A stretch of DNA of 64,000 nt from the NCBI RefSeq assembly GCF_028657195.3, contig NZ_JANCPR020000010.1:1-64000 (forward strand). The letters are read 5' to 3'. This DNA comes from Streptomyces iconiensis (GTDB lineage Bacteria > Actinomycetota > Actinomycetes > Streptomycetales > Streptomycetaceae). The translations under genes were made by a program, and so were the position numbers. This document shows, in pieces, positions 8,405 through 16,019 of the stretch (within the stretch, counting starts at the first letter, position 1; the number at the start of each line of letters is the position of its first letter). The notes under the pieces are model-generated. The model was not told the DNA's origin and made no database searches. It saw nothing but the letters and a program-made list of their open reading frames with translations.

Positions 8405-8960
8405 GTCGTCGTTGCGGCCCCCTACGGCACCGCTTGCGCCACGCCTCGTCCCCTGGCCCGCGCGGCCACCTGGCACCGCCCGCCGGGGCGGGCGGTTGAG
8501 CCTCCCGCCGCCGCGACGGCGGGCGAGCGGTCGCACTGCACCTGGTTCTCCGGCCCATGCGGGCCCTTGACACCGCCGAAACGGTCGCCCCCCCTCCCGC
8601 CGTCGCGGCGGGTAGAGAGGCCCCGCCCTCATGGCGGGGGAACACGATCGCGCCGTACCTCGCTCTACGGCCCGAACGGGCCACCTGGCACCGCCGAAGC
8701 GGTCGAGTCCTTGTCCCGCCGCCGCAGCGGAAAGAAGGGGCGCGCCCCACCTTCACGACGGGGCAACACGGTCACGCCGTACCTCGCTCTACGGCCCGAA
8801 CGGGCCACCTGGCACCGCCGAAGCGGTCGAGTCCTCGTCCCGCCGTCGCGGCGGAAAGAAGAGGTGCGCCCCGCCCTCGGGCGGGGGAACACGGTCGCGC
8901 TGTGCCTCGTCCTGCGGCCGAAAAGGCCGCCCGGCTGCGGGTTGGTGGGAATTCGGGGGC
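8405..8960. repeat. Degenerate tandem array of about five 117-124 bp units
   Basis: The gap between the ROK regulator and the ATPase gene is filled by repeated copies of a unit of about 120 bases. Equivalent points fall near 8426, 8524, 8641, 8765 and 8888; the 8641 and 8765 copies are the most alike, sharing ACGGCCCGAACGGGCC, CACCTGGCACCGCCGAAGCG and a CCCGCC..GGCGG stem-loop. The outer copies are more decayed and the last is partial. Each unit contains at least two inverted repeats, so the transcript would fold into a string of hairpins. It lies in the transcribed leader or promoter region of the transporter genes. No coding function is supported. Confidence 0.8.
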
Positions 8961-8970
8961 CGTAGGCCCC

Positions 8971-10152
8971 CTACGCGGGGGAGAACATGTGGTCGCTGGT
9001 GAGGCGGGCCGCGCCGGTGACGCCTGCTACCTGGCCCAACTCGCCCAGGACTATGGGCAGGTTGCCGGTCGCCAGGGGGAGCGACTGGCGGTAGACCTGG
9101 GTGCGGATGCTGGCGAGCAGCGTGTGGCCGAGGCCGGTGACGCCGCCGCCGATGACGACGAGCCCGGGGTTGAAGAAGCTGACGAGCCCGGCGATGACCT
9201 GGCCGACGCGTGCCCCGCCCTGGCGGATGAGGTCGAGGGACGTGCCGTCACCCGCCGAGGCGGCCGTGGCGATGTCGGCCGCTGTGAGGCGCCCGCCGGC
9301 TTCGAGAAGCCGGGCGAGTTCGGGCGAACGCCCGTCCCGCGCCGCTTCCTCCGCGTCGCGGGCGAGCGCGGCGCCACCGAAGTACGCCTCCAGGCAGCCC
9401 CGGTTGCCGCAGGCGCACTGCCTGCCCTCGGGTTCGACCTGGATGTGGCCGATGTCGCCCGCACTGCCGGTCGTACCCCGGTGGACCTCGCCGCCGACGA
9501 CGATGCCGCAGCCGATGCCGGTGCCGATCTTCACGCAGAAGAAGTCCCGTACGGAGCGGGCGACTCCGGCCTGCATCTCACCGGTGGCCATGAGGTTCAC
9601 GTCGTTGTCGACCATGACGGGGCAGCCGAGTTCCTGGCTGAGCGCCTCCCGTACGGGGAAGCCGTCCCAGCCGGGCATGATCGGCGGCGCCACGGGGATG
9701 CCCTCCGGGAACCTGACCGGGCCCGGCACACCGATGCCGGCCCCGTCGAGCCCTTCGGCGACCCCGGTGTCGCGCAGTTTGGCGACCATCGTGAGGACCT
9801 GGTCGAAGACGGCGACGGGCCCCTCGCGTACGTCCATGGGCTGGTTGAGGTGCCCCAGGATCTCCAGCTCCGGGTTGGTGACGGCGACGTCGATGGAGGT
9901 GGCGCCGATGTCGACGCCGAGGAAACGGAGTTGGGGCGCGAGCCGGATGTTGTGCGAGCGCCGCCCGCCCCGTGAGGCGGCGAGTCCGTCGGCGACGACC
10001 AGCCCGGTCTCCAGCAGCCGGTCGACCTCGACCGCCAGCTTGGACCGGGACAGGTCGACGCTGTCCCCCAGCTCGGCGCGCGAGCGCGGGCCGCCGTCAC
10101 GCAGCAGGCGGAGCAGTCGCGCCTGGTGCGCGTTCGCGGGCCGTGCAGTCAT
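8971..10152 (-). CDS. ROK family transcriptional regulator
   Basis: A 393-residue repressor/kinase-fold protein. The N-terminal winged helix-turn-helix (about 5-60, SRAELGDSVDLSRSKLAVEV) is followed by the sugar-kinase fold with phosphate-1 motif GVDIGATSIDVAV, and the ROK zinc/cysteine motif CACGNRGCLEAYFGG. Such proteins sense a sugar or sugar phosphate and control adjacent transport operons, so this is the likely regulator of the block that follows on the same strand. The ATG at 10152 is chosen; a GTG at 10161, with GGAGGGG five bases upstream, is an equally good start adding three residues. The effector is unknown. Confidence 0.9.
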   Translation of the reverse strand: MTARPANAHQARLLRLLRDGGPRSRAELGDSVDLSRSKLAVEVDRLLETGLVVADGLAASRGGRRSHNIRLAPQLRFLGVDIGATSIDVAVTNPELEILGHLNQPMDVREGPVAVFDQVLTMVAKLRDTGVAEGLDGAGIGVPGPVRFPEGIPVAPPIMPGWDGFPVREALSQELGCPVMVDNDVNLMATGEMQAGVARSVRDFFCVKIGTGIGCGIVVGGEVHRGTTGSAGDIGHIQVEPEGRQCACGNRGCLEAYFGGAALARDAEEAARDGRSPELARLLEAGGRLTAADIATAASAGDGTSLDLIRQGGARVGQVIAGLVSFFNPGLVVIGGGVTGLGHTLLASIRTQVYRQSLPLATGNLPIVLGELGQVAGVTGAARLTSDHMFSPA

Positions 10153-10338
10153 GCGCCTCACCGCTACCCCTCCAGCCGTCAAGTCGGCGTCACCGTGCGG
10201 GATTTCACGGGGAACCTAGCAGCGGCTCCTGGGGTTGGGAAGAAGTTATGCGGAAACCAGTTCAACTTTCTCCCGACAGTGGACAAAGACTCGCCGCACG
10301 CGAGCAACTGGCCTGCCGTCAGGACCACATGGGGGCCG

Positions 10339-11148
10339 TCACCCGTTTCCCGACCCGGACACGTCCGCTGGAGGAGCGTCGGGCCATCGCGATGCCCCGG
10401 CCCGCTGCTGAGGCAGCTCACGTGTGAAGGGGAACCGCTCGCGGCCCTCGTCCAGGAACTTGATCAGTTTGATGAGGGTGTGCTGGATCTCGATCAACCG
10501 AGCCTGGACGCGGAACTCGTCCCCCAGCGCTTGGACGGCCGCGTCCAGAGAGGCGAACCACGCGCCGAACTCCTGGTCCCCCTCCAGGCGCCGGCAGAAC
10601 TCCGCATAGCCGAGGCAGCCCGGCTCCTCCCCGTCCTGCCTGATCATCAACTCGCCGATGGCCCGCTGTTCGCCCCGGAAGAGGCGGAAGTCCGGCCCTC
10701 GGTCCCGGTCCGCGCTGAAGCGGTGGGAGACCTCGTGAAGGAAGTTCACCACCTTCCAGTTGTCCTCCCGGTTGCCCAGGTCCAGGAACTGGACCCGCCG
10801 CCGGATGATCTCCACCCAGCAGAAGTACTCCGCGATCACATACAGCGTGTTGCGGCGCGCGTACTCCCGTTCCTGCGGGGAGCCGTTCTTGTAGTAGAGC
10901 GTCAGAAACCCGAACCGGCTTCGCGCGATGTTGTAGATACGGGACTGGAGATCGTAGGCAGCCCACAGAAGCGGATCGCGGACCCGGCTCATCACGTCCT
11001 GCCGGGCCACCTCCCGGTCGAGAGCCGCGGTCTGACGCTCCAACTCAGCAGCCAGCACCGCCTGCCGCCGACTGGCACGCGCACTGATCCCCACACTCAC
11101 CAAGGCAACAGCCCCGGACAGCAGGGCAACGACCAACTCCGCATTCAT
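10339..11148 (-). CDS. Uncharacterised protein with an N-terminal membrane segment
   Basis: Protein of 269 residues of unknown function. Residues 4-22 (ELVVALLSGAVALVSVGIS) form one membrane span, followed by a charged, probably coiled-coil segment rich in Arg, Glu and Ala (23-50). The remainder is a soluble helical domain with notable RDPLLWAAYDLQSRIYNIA, FGFLTLYYKNGS and IAEYFCWVEIIRRR stretches and no catalytic motif that I know. The start is chosen to put the hydrophobic span at the N-terminus; no strong ribosome binding site is visible. The gene stands alone between the ROK regulator and the HAD phosphatase, same strand. Confidence 0.7.
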   Translation of the reverse strand: MNAELVVALLSGAVALVSVGISARASRRQAVLAAELERQTAALDREVARQDVMSRVRDPLLWAAYDLQSRIYNIARSRFGFLTLYYKNGSPQEREYARRNTLYVIAEYFCWVEIIRRRVQFLDLGNREDNWKVVNFLHEVSHRFSADRDRGPDFRLFRGEQRAIGELMIRQDGEEPGCLGYAEFCRRLEGDQEFGAWFASLDAAVQALGDEFRVQARLIEIQHTLIKLIKFLDEGRERFPFTRELPQQRAGASRWPDAPPADVSGSGNG

Positions 11149-11318
11149 GGCCGAGACGGTACGAGACCCCAACGGACCACCGCACACGCTCAGTTCAGAA
11201 CCCCCGCGTCCGCCGCCCGTCACGCCGCCCGAGTGAGGTGTACCTCGACGGGGCAGGACGAAATGGCCCGCCATGCCGAGGGCTTCGACCACCTGCGGGC
11301 CCGGGCACCGAGCCCGGC

Positions 11319-11786
11319 CTACGTACGGCCCGTCTCCTCCTGTGCCCGCTCCAAGTCGTCCGACCGGGGCGCCCAGTTGGCCTCGATGACGTGGAAGCCG
11401 GCCGCCCGGTAGGCCGCACACACCCGGGTGTCGTCGTCCACGACGACGGCGACCGTACGGGACTGGGCCAGGCCGCGCAGGATTTCGGGCTTGGTGACGC
11501 GCGCCGGGCGCCGGTCGTTGTCGGCCCGCATCCACAGGTCGCGCGCTGGGAGCCCCTGCGCGGTGAGCCAGCGCACGGTGTCGCGGCGGCAGCGTTCGGG
11601 GCGGCCCGTGACGTAGGCGAGATCGCAGGACTCGGACCAGTCCCGGGCGAGTTGGAGGCCCTCGGCGAGCGGGGGGTCGTGGGACGCGGCGCGGAAGAAC
11701 GCGTTCCAGTCCTTGTGCGGGGGCTCCAGGTGGTGGATGCGGTTGCGTACGTCGGCCAGGGTGCCGTCCAGGTCGAACACCGCCAT
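11319..11786 (-). CDS. HAD-superfamily phosphatase (polynucleotide-kinase phosphatase-like)
   Basis: Small HAD hydrolase of 155 residues. Motif I is FDLDGTLAD at the very N-terminus (nucleophile and acid aspartates), motif II is the Thr in AYVTGRPERCR, and motif III/IV is a later Lys plus VVVDDDTRVC. The RPERCRRDT segment resembles 3'-phosphatase domains of bacterial polynucleotide kinase/phosphatases and of related phage proteins, so a nucleic-acid or nucleotide phosphatase is possible but unproven. The ATG at 11786 is chosen by motif position; in-frame GTG codons at 11798 and 11834 would add 4 or 16 residues. It diverges from the OFA transporter gene. Confidence 0.82.
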   Translation of the reverse strand: MAVFDLDGTLADVRNRIHHLEPPHKDWNAFFRAASHDPPLAEGLQLARDWSESCDLAYVTGRPERCRRDTVRWLTAQGLPARDLWMRADNDRRPARVTKPEILRGLAQSRTVAVVVDDDTRVCAAYRAAGFHVIEANWAPRSDDLERAQEETGRT

Positions 11787-11896
11787 GGGGCGCGGCACTT
11801 CCCGTTCACCGGTCCGCCTCGCGTTCCTCGTCACCCGGACACTGTACGTGCCGCACCCCTGGCCAAGCCGGTTTGATCTTCGTAGGGTGCCTGGTC

Positions 11897-13357
11897 ATGA
11901 CACGCCCCGCACCATCAGGAACCCCGGCGGCCGGGTTCCTCGACCGTTCACGCACCGTCGCCCCTCCAGGCTGGAGCCGCTGGCTGGTGCCGCCCGCCGC
12001 GCTGTCGGTGCATTTGTCGATCGGCCAGGCGTACGCCTGGAGCGTGTTCAAGCCCGCGCTCGAATCCGCGCTGGACCTCTCAGGAACGGCCAGCGCGCTC
12101 CCGTTCCAGCTCGGCATCGTGATGCTGGGCCTGTCGGCGGCGTTCGGCGGCACGCTCGTGGAGAAGCGCGGGCCGCGCTGGGCGATGGCGGTCGCGCTGG
12201 CCTGCTTCTCCTCCGGTTTTCTGCTGGCGGCGCTGGGCGCGGCGACGCACCAGTTCTGGCTGGTCGTCTTCGGGTACGGCTTCGTCGGCGGCATCGGCCT
12301 GGGCATCGGCTACATCTCGCCGGTCTCGACGCTCATCAAGTGGTTCCCCGACCGGCCCGGCATGGCGACGGGGATCGCCATCATGGGCTTCGGCGGCGGC
12401 GCCCTGATCGCCTCACCGTGGTCGGCCTCGATGCTGGACTCGTTCGGTACGGGCAGCGACGGCATCGCCGCAGCCTTCCTCGTGCACGGCCTGGTGTACG
12501 CGGTGTTCATGGCGCTCGGCGTGCTGTTGGTGCGCGTACCGCCCGACGGCTGGCGCCCGGCGGGCTGGGAGCCGCCGCAGACCGGGAAGGCGCTGGTCAC
12601 CACGGCGAGGGTGTCGGCGCGCGGTGCGGTGCGTACGCCGCAGTTCTGGTGCCTGTGGGTCGTGCTGTGCATGAACGTGACCGCGGGCATCGGCATCCTG
12701 GAGAAGGCCGCGCCGATGATCACGGACTTCTTCTCGGACTCCTCGACGCCCGTCAGCGCCTCGGCAGCCGCCGGCTTCGTCGCGCTGCTCTCGCTCGCCA
12801 ACATGGCGGGCCGCCTGGTGTGGTCGTCCACCTCCGACCTCATCGGACGCAAGAACATGTACCGCGTCTATCTCGGTGTCGGCGCGCTGATGTACCTGGC
12901 CATCGCGCTGCTCGGGGACTCCTCCAAGCCGCTGTTCATCGTCTGCGCGCTGGTGATCCTCTCGTTCTACGGCGGTGGCTTCGCCACGATCCCGGCGTAT
13001 CTGAAGGATCTGTTCGGCACCTACCAGGTCGGGGCCATCCACGGCAGGCTGCTCACCGCGTGGTCGACGGCCGGCGTGCTCGGCCCACTGATCGTCAACT
13101 GGGTCGCCGACTCCCAGGAGGAGGCGGGGCGTTCGGGCCCCGGCCTGTACGGGCTGTCGCTGACCATCATGATCGGCCTGCTCGTCATCGGATTCGTAGC
13201 GAACGAACTCGTACGCCCGGTACACCCCAAGCACCACGAGCCCGAGTCGGAGTCCGAGTCGGAGAGTGAAGCCCGGCCCGGGGCTCCGGTACTTCCCGTA
13301 CAGCAGCAGAAGAAGGAGAAGGAGGCGGCGGATGACACCGGCCGGCACACCGACTGA
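11897..13357 (+). CDS. OFA family MFS transporter (oxalate/formate antiporter-like)
   Basis: Twelve-span major facilitator protein of 486 residues. Hydrophobic segments run from about residue 28 to 445; the family-typical SIGQAYAWSVFKPAL in span 1, GIGLGIGYISPVSTLIKWFPDRPGMA around spans 4-5 and ATIPAYLKDLFGTYQVGAIHGR in the second half match the oxalate:formate antiporter family. The C-terminal tail is cytoplasmic and acidic, with a Glu-Ser repeat, then Gln/Lys/Glu-rich. The gene overlaps a 50-codon gene at its 3' end and is followed by fdhD, a formate dehydrogenase maturation factor, which supports a link to small organic acids such as formate. The transported substrate is inferred. Confidence 0.9.
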   Translation: MTRPAPSGTPAAGFLDRSRTVAPPGWSRWLVPPAALSVHLSIGQAYAWSVFKPALESALDLSGTASALPFQLGIVMLGLSAAFGGTLVEKRGPRWAMAVALACFSSGFLLAALGAATHQFWLVVFGYGFVGGIGLGIGYISPVSTLIKWFPDRPGMATGIAIMGFGGGALIASPWSASMLDSFGTGSDGIAAAFLVHGLVYAVFMALGVLLVRVPPDGWRPAGWEPPQTGKALVTTARVSARGAVRTPQFWCLWVVLCMNVTAGIGILEKAAPMITDFFSDSSTPVSASAAAGFVALLSLANMAGRLVWSSTSDLIGRKNMYRVYLGVGALMYLAIALLGDSSKPLFIVCALVILSFYGGGFATIPAYLKDLFGTYQVGAIHGRLLTAWSTAGVLGPLIVNWVADSQEEAGRSGPGLYGLSLTIMIGLLVIGFVANELVRPVHPKHHEPESESESESEARPGAPVLPVQQQKKEKEAADDTGRHTD

Positions 13358-13484
13358 CGGCGCGGACACCGCTCCCCCGCGCAGGACAGCACTCGCGGTG
13401 ACGTCCTGGCTCTGGGTCGGGCTCCCCCTCGTCTACGGGCTCTACGAGCTGATCAGCAAGGCGACCCAGCTGTTCACGGACTGA
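13332..13484 (+). CDS. Small one-span protein partner of the MFS transporter
   Basis: A 50-residue protein whose start lies inside the end of the OFA transporter gene (26 bases of overlap, different frame), preceded by a strong AAGGAGG six bases from the ATG. Residues 1-20 are polar, then TALAVTSWLWVGLPLVYGLYELI forms a single membrane span, ending with a short polar tail. Small proteins of this type directly follow OFA transporters in many actinobacteria and are annotated as MFS transporter small subunits. The tight overlap indicates coupled translation at near-equal stoichiometry. Its physical role (assembly, stability or transport) is unknown. Confidence 0.85.
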   Translation: MTPAGTPTDGADTAPPRRTALAVTSWLWVGLPLVYGLYELISKATQLFTD

Positions 13485-13586
13485 GCCCTGCGAGGTCCGG
13501 AGTCTTCCGACGACCGGGTTCCTCGCAGAACTGAGCGAGAATGGCATGGTCAGACGCCAGTACGACACCCCGGGGGTGAACGGACC

Positions 13587-14429
13587 ATGGGAAGGGTCAC
13601 CGCACGGCGCCCCGTCCTCCGTATCCGCGACGGCGCGGTCAGTTCCCGTCCGGACACGCTGGTCGCCGAGGAACCGCTGGAGATCAGGCTGAACGGGAAA
13701 CCGCTCGCCATCACCATGCGTACCCCCGGCGACGACTTCGCGCTCGCCGCCGGCTTCCTGGTGAGCGAGGGCGTCCTCGGCACAGCCGACGAGCTGGCGA
13801 ACATCGTGTACTGCGCGGGCGCCCAGGACGACGGGGCGAACACGTACAACGTGGTCGACGTCCGCCTCGCACCCGGCGTCGAGGTGCCCGACATCACGCT
13901 GGAGCGCAACGTCTACACCACGTCCTCGTGCGGCCTGTGCGGCAAGGCCAGCCTGGACGCGGTGCGTACGACGGCGCGCTGGTCCCCCGCCGGGAGCGGC
14001 CCCGGCGGGATCACGCCGGAGACCCTCGCCCTCCTGCCCGACCGTCTCCGCGCTGCGCAGCGCGTCTTCGACCGTACGGGCGGGCTGCACGCCGCGGGGC
14101 TCTTCTCCGCCGGGGGTGAACTCCTCGATCTGCGCGAGGACGTGGGCCGCCACAACGCGGTCGACAAGATCGTCGGCCGCGCACTCCAGCAGGGACTGCT
14201 GCCGCTGGCCGACTCGATACTGATGGTGTCGGGCCGCGCCTCCTTCGAACTGGCGCAGAAGGCGGTGATGGCGGGCATCCCCGTACTCGCGGCCGTCTCG
14301 GCGCCGTCGTCCCTGGCGGTCGACCTGGCAGAGGAGTCGGGGCTGACCCTCGTCGGGTTCCTGCGCGGTTCCTCGATGAACATCTACGCGGGCGCGCACA
14401 GGCTGGCGCTCCCCGTGGAGGCCCGGTGA
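13587..14429 (+). CDS. fdhD: Formate dehydrogenase accessory sulfurtransferase FdhD
   Basis: FdhD of 280 residues, the sulfurtransferase that passes sulfur from a cysteine desulfurase to the molybdenum (bis-MGD) cofactor of formate dehydrogenase. The mobile loop cysteines are visible in SSCGLCGKAS (about 112-121), matching the family's CxxC. Other conserved blocks are EEPLEIRLNG near the N-terminus, FALAAGFLVSEG, EDVGRHNAVDKIVG (about 190-203) and the C-terminal GFLRGSSMNIY. The ATG at 13587 gives a full-length product. No formate dehydrogenase gene is in the window, so the client enzyme is encoded elsewhere. The upstream OFA transporter may supply or remove formate. Confidence 0.95.
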   Translation: MGRVTARRPVLRIRDGAVSSRPDTLVAEEPLEIRLNGKPLAITMRTPGDDFALAAGFLVSEGVLGTADELANIVYCAGAQDDGANTYNVVDVRLAPGVEVPDITLERNVYTTSSCGLCGKASLDAVRTTARWSPAGSGPGGITPETLALLPDRLRAAQRVFDRTGGLHAAGLFSAGGELLDLREDVGRHNAVDKIVGRALQQGLLPLADSILMVSGRASFELAQKAVMAGIPVLAAVSAPSSLAVDLAEESGLTLVGFLRGSSMNIYAGAHRLALPVEAR

Positions 14430-14438
14430 CCTGACGGG

Positions 14439-14486
14439 CCCGCACGACAGCGTGCACGACAGCCCGCACGACAGCCCGCACGTCGG
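14439..14486. repeat. 12-bp tandem repeat, 4 units
   Basis: Four consecutive 12-base units, consensus CCCGCACGACAG, starting 9 bases after the fdhD stop. Units 1 and 3 are identical; units 2 and 4 differ at two to three positions. A GC hairpin (CCCGCCG/CGGCGGG, 14586-14602, loop CAG) follows in the same convergent gap and is a plausible two-way terminator between fdhD and the symporter gene. Confidence 0.85.
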
Positions 14487-14585
14487 GCGCCGCGTAGCCA
14501 GGGGCCATCCCCGTGCCCCGTGCTCCGTGCCCCGGCCGCAACGGTTCGCCGCCGCGCCGGTTCGCCGCCGCACCGCAAAACTCTT

Positions 14586-14602
14586 CCCGCCGCAGCGGCG
14601 GG
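14586..14602. terminator. GC hairpin between convergent fdhD and symporter genes
   Basis: Perfect 7-base stem CCCGCCG/CGGCGGG with a three-base loop in the convergent gap between fdhD and the symporter gene. No T run on either side. Placement between converging genes favours a terminator, but this is inference from structure alone. Confidence 0.45.
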
Positions 14603-14706
14603 AGCCCACGGAGCGCAGCCCGGCGGTGCCACCCGGCCGCACCCCGACGGTCTCCGTACCTCCTTGGGTCTTCAACCGCGAGGTGCCTCGGCCGGCAGAG
14701 GCCCCC

Positions 14707-15711
14707 TCACCCCCCGGCCGGTACCGAAGGGGCCACGGGCGCCGGTTCCTGCCGCTCGTCCGCTCCGCGAGACCACCGCTTCGCGAGCACGGCGCACACC
14801 ATCAGCTGCATCTGGTGAAAGAGCATCAGGGGCAGCACGGCGAGGCTGGCCTGTGCGCCGAACAGGACGCTGGCCATGGGCAGTCCGGCGGCCAGCGACT
14901 TCTTGGAGCCGGCGAAGCTGATCGCGACGCGGTCGGCGCGGTCGAAGCCCAGCTTGCGCGAGCCGTACCACGTCACGCTCAGCATGAGCGCGAGGAGCAC
15001 CGCCTCGACGCCGACGAGGGCGAGCAGCCTGGCGGGGGTGACCTGGCCCCAGACTCCCTCCGTCATGCCCTGGCTGAAGGCGGTGTAGACGACCAGCAGG
15101 ACGGAGCCGCGGTCGACGAAGCCGAGGATGCGCTTGTGCCGGGTGAGGAAGCCGATGAGCCAGCGGCGCACCAGCTGCCCCGCGATGAACGGTGCGAGGA
15201 GCTGGCTGCCGACCTCGATCAGCCCCGATCCGGAGAGCGCGGCGTGGCCTCCGATGAGCCAGGCGGCCAGCAGCGGCGTGACGATCATGCCGAGGAGGCT
15301 GGAGTAGGTGCCCGCGCAGATGGCGGCGGGGACGTTGCCGCGCGCGATGGAGGTGAAGGCGATCGAGGACTGGATGGTGGAGGGGACGAGGCACAGGAAG
15401 AGCAGCCCCGTCTGGAGTTCCGGGGTGAGGACGTGCGGAACGAGCCCGTAGGAGGCGAGGCCGAGCAGCGGGAAGAGCGCGAAGGTGCACAGCACGACGG
15501 CGAGATGGAGCCGCCAGTGGCGGAGCCCGTCGACGGCCTCGCGGGTGGACAGGCGCGCTCCGTAGAGGAAGAAGATCAGGCCGACGGCGATCTTGGTGGC
15601 CCAGGAGAAGCCCTCGGCGGCGCCGCCCGAGGCCGGGACCAGTACGGCGACGAGCACCGTGCCGAGCAGCAGCAGTATGTACGGGTCGACGAAACGGGCG
15701 ATGCGGCGCAT
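14707..15711 (-). CDS. SBF-like bile acid:sodium symporter family transporter
   Basis: Integral membrane protein of 334 residues with about ten hydrophobic spans, matching the SBF-like (YfeH-type) branch of the bile acid:sodium symporter superfamily. Typical segments are IAVGLIFFLYGARLSTREAV near residue 45, LCLVPSTIQSSIAFTSIARGN (about 108-128), which forms the crossed-helix core, and ISFAGSKKSLAAGLPMA in the second half. Family members move organic anions with Na+, but the substrate of this branch is not generally known. It is a single gene, convergent with fdhD and divergent from the acyl-CoA ligase gene. Confidence 0.88.
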   Translation of the reverse strand: MRRIARFVDPYILLLLGTVLVAVLVPASGGAAEGFSWATKIAVGLIFFLYGARLSTREAVDGLRHWRLHLAVVLCTFALFPLLGLASYGLVPHVLTPELQTGLLFLCLVPSTIQSSIAFTSIARGNVPAAICAGTYSSLLGMIVTPLLAAWLIGGHAALSGSGLIEVGSQLLAPFIAGQLVRRWLIGFLTRHKRILGFVDRGSVLLVVYTAFSQGMTEGVWGQVTPARLLALVGVEAVLLALMLSVTWYGSRKLGFDRADRVAISFAGSKKSLAAGLPMASVLFGAQASLAVLPLMLFHQMQLMVCAVLAKRWSRGADERQEPAPVAPSVPAGG

Positions 15712-16019
15712 GATCTTCCTCGGTACGTGCGCGCCTGTTCGGAATTCCGGACATACCGCGCTGCGGAATTGTCTTTCCGACCATTCCTCTTCGTGCCACC
15801 GTCGCGCAAGCGCGCACCTGGTACGCGGGGAGATCCGGTGCAGAAAGCGCAGAAATCACGGCGCGTTTGCGACGACTTGGCACCCATACCCGCTGGGCCC
15901 GTCGAACTGTCCTAATTGACCGACTGACCAGCACCGACCGCCTCCCGTTCGCGCTGCGCATCCGATACGGTCACTCGCGCTGTGTCATACAGCGCCCTGC
16001 ACGTCGAGGAGCAGTCCCT
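15712..16019. other. Divergent promoter region
   Basis: 308 bases between the divergently transcribed symporter and acyl-CoA ligase genes. No gene is supported. The symporter-proximal half holds a perfect CGGAATTCCG palindrome and a nearby related GCGGAATTG, which could be operator sequence. The ligase-proximal end carries a GAGGAGCAG ribosome binding site seven bases before the TTG start. Confidence 0.5.

Noticed and set aside
8405..8960. Possible CRISPR array
   Set aside because: The repeated unit is about 120 bases with no short conserved repeat separated by unique spacers, and no cas genes are nearby.
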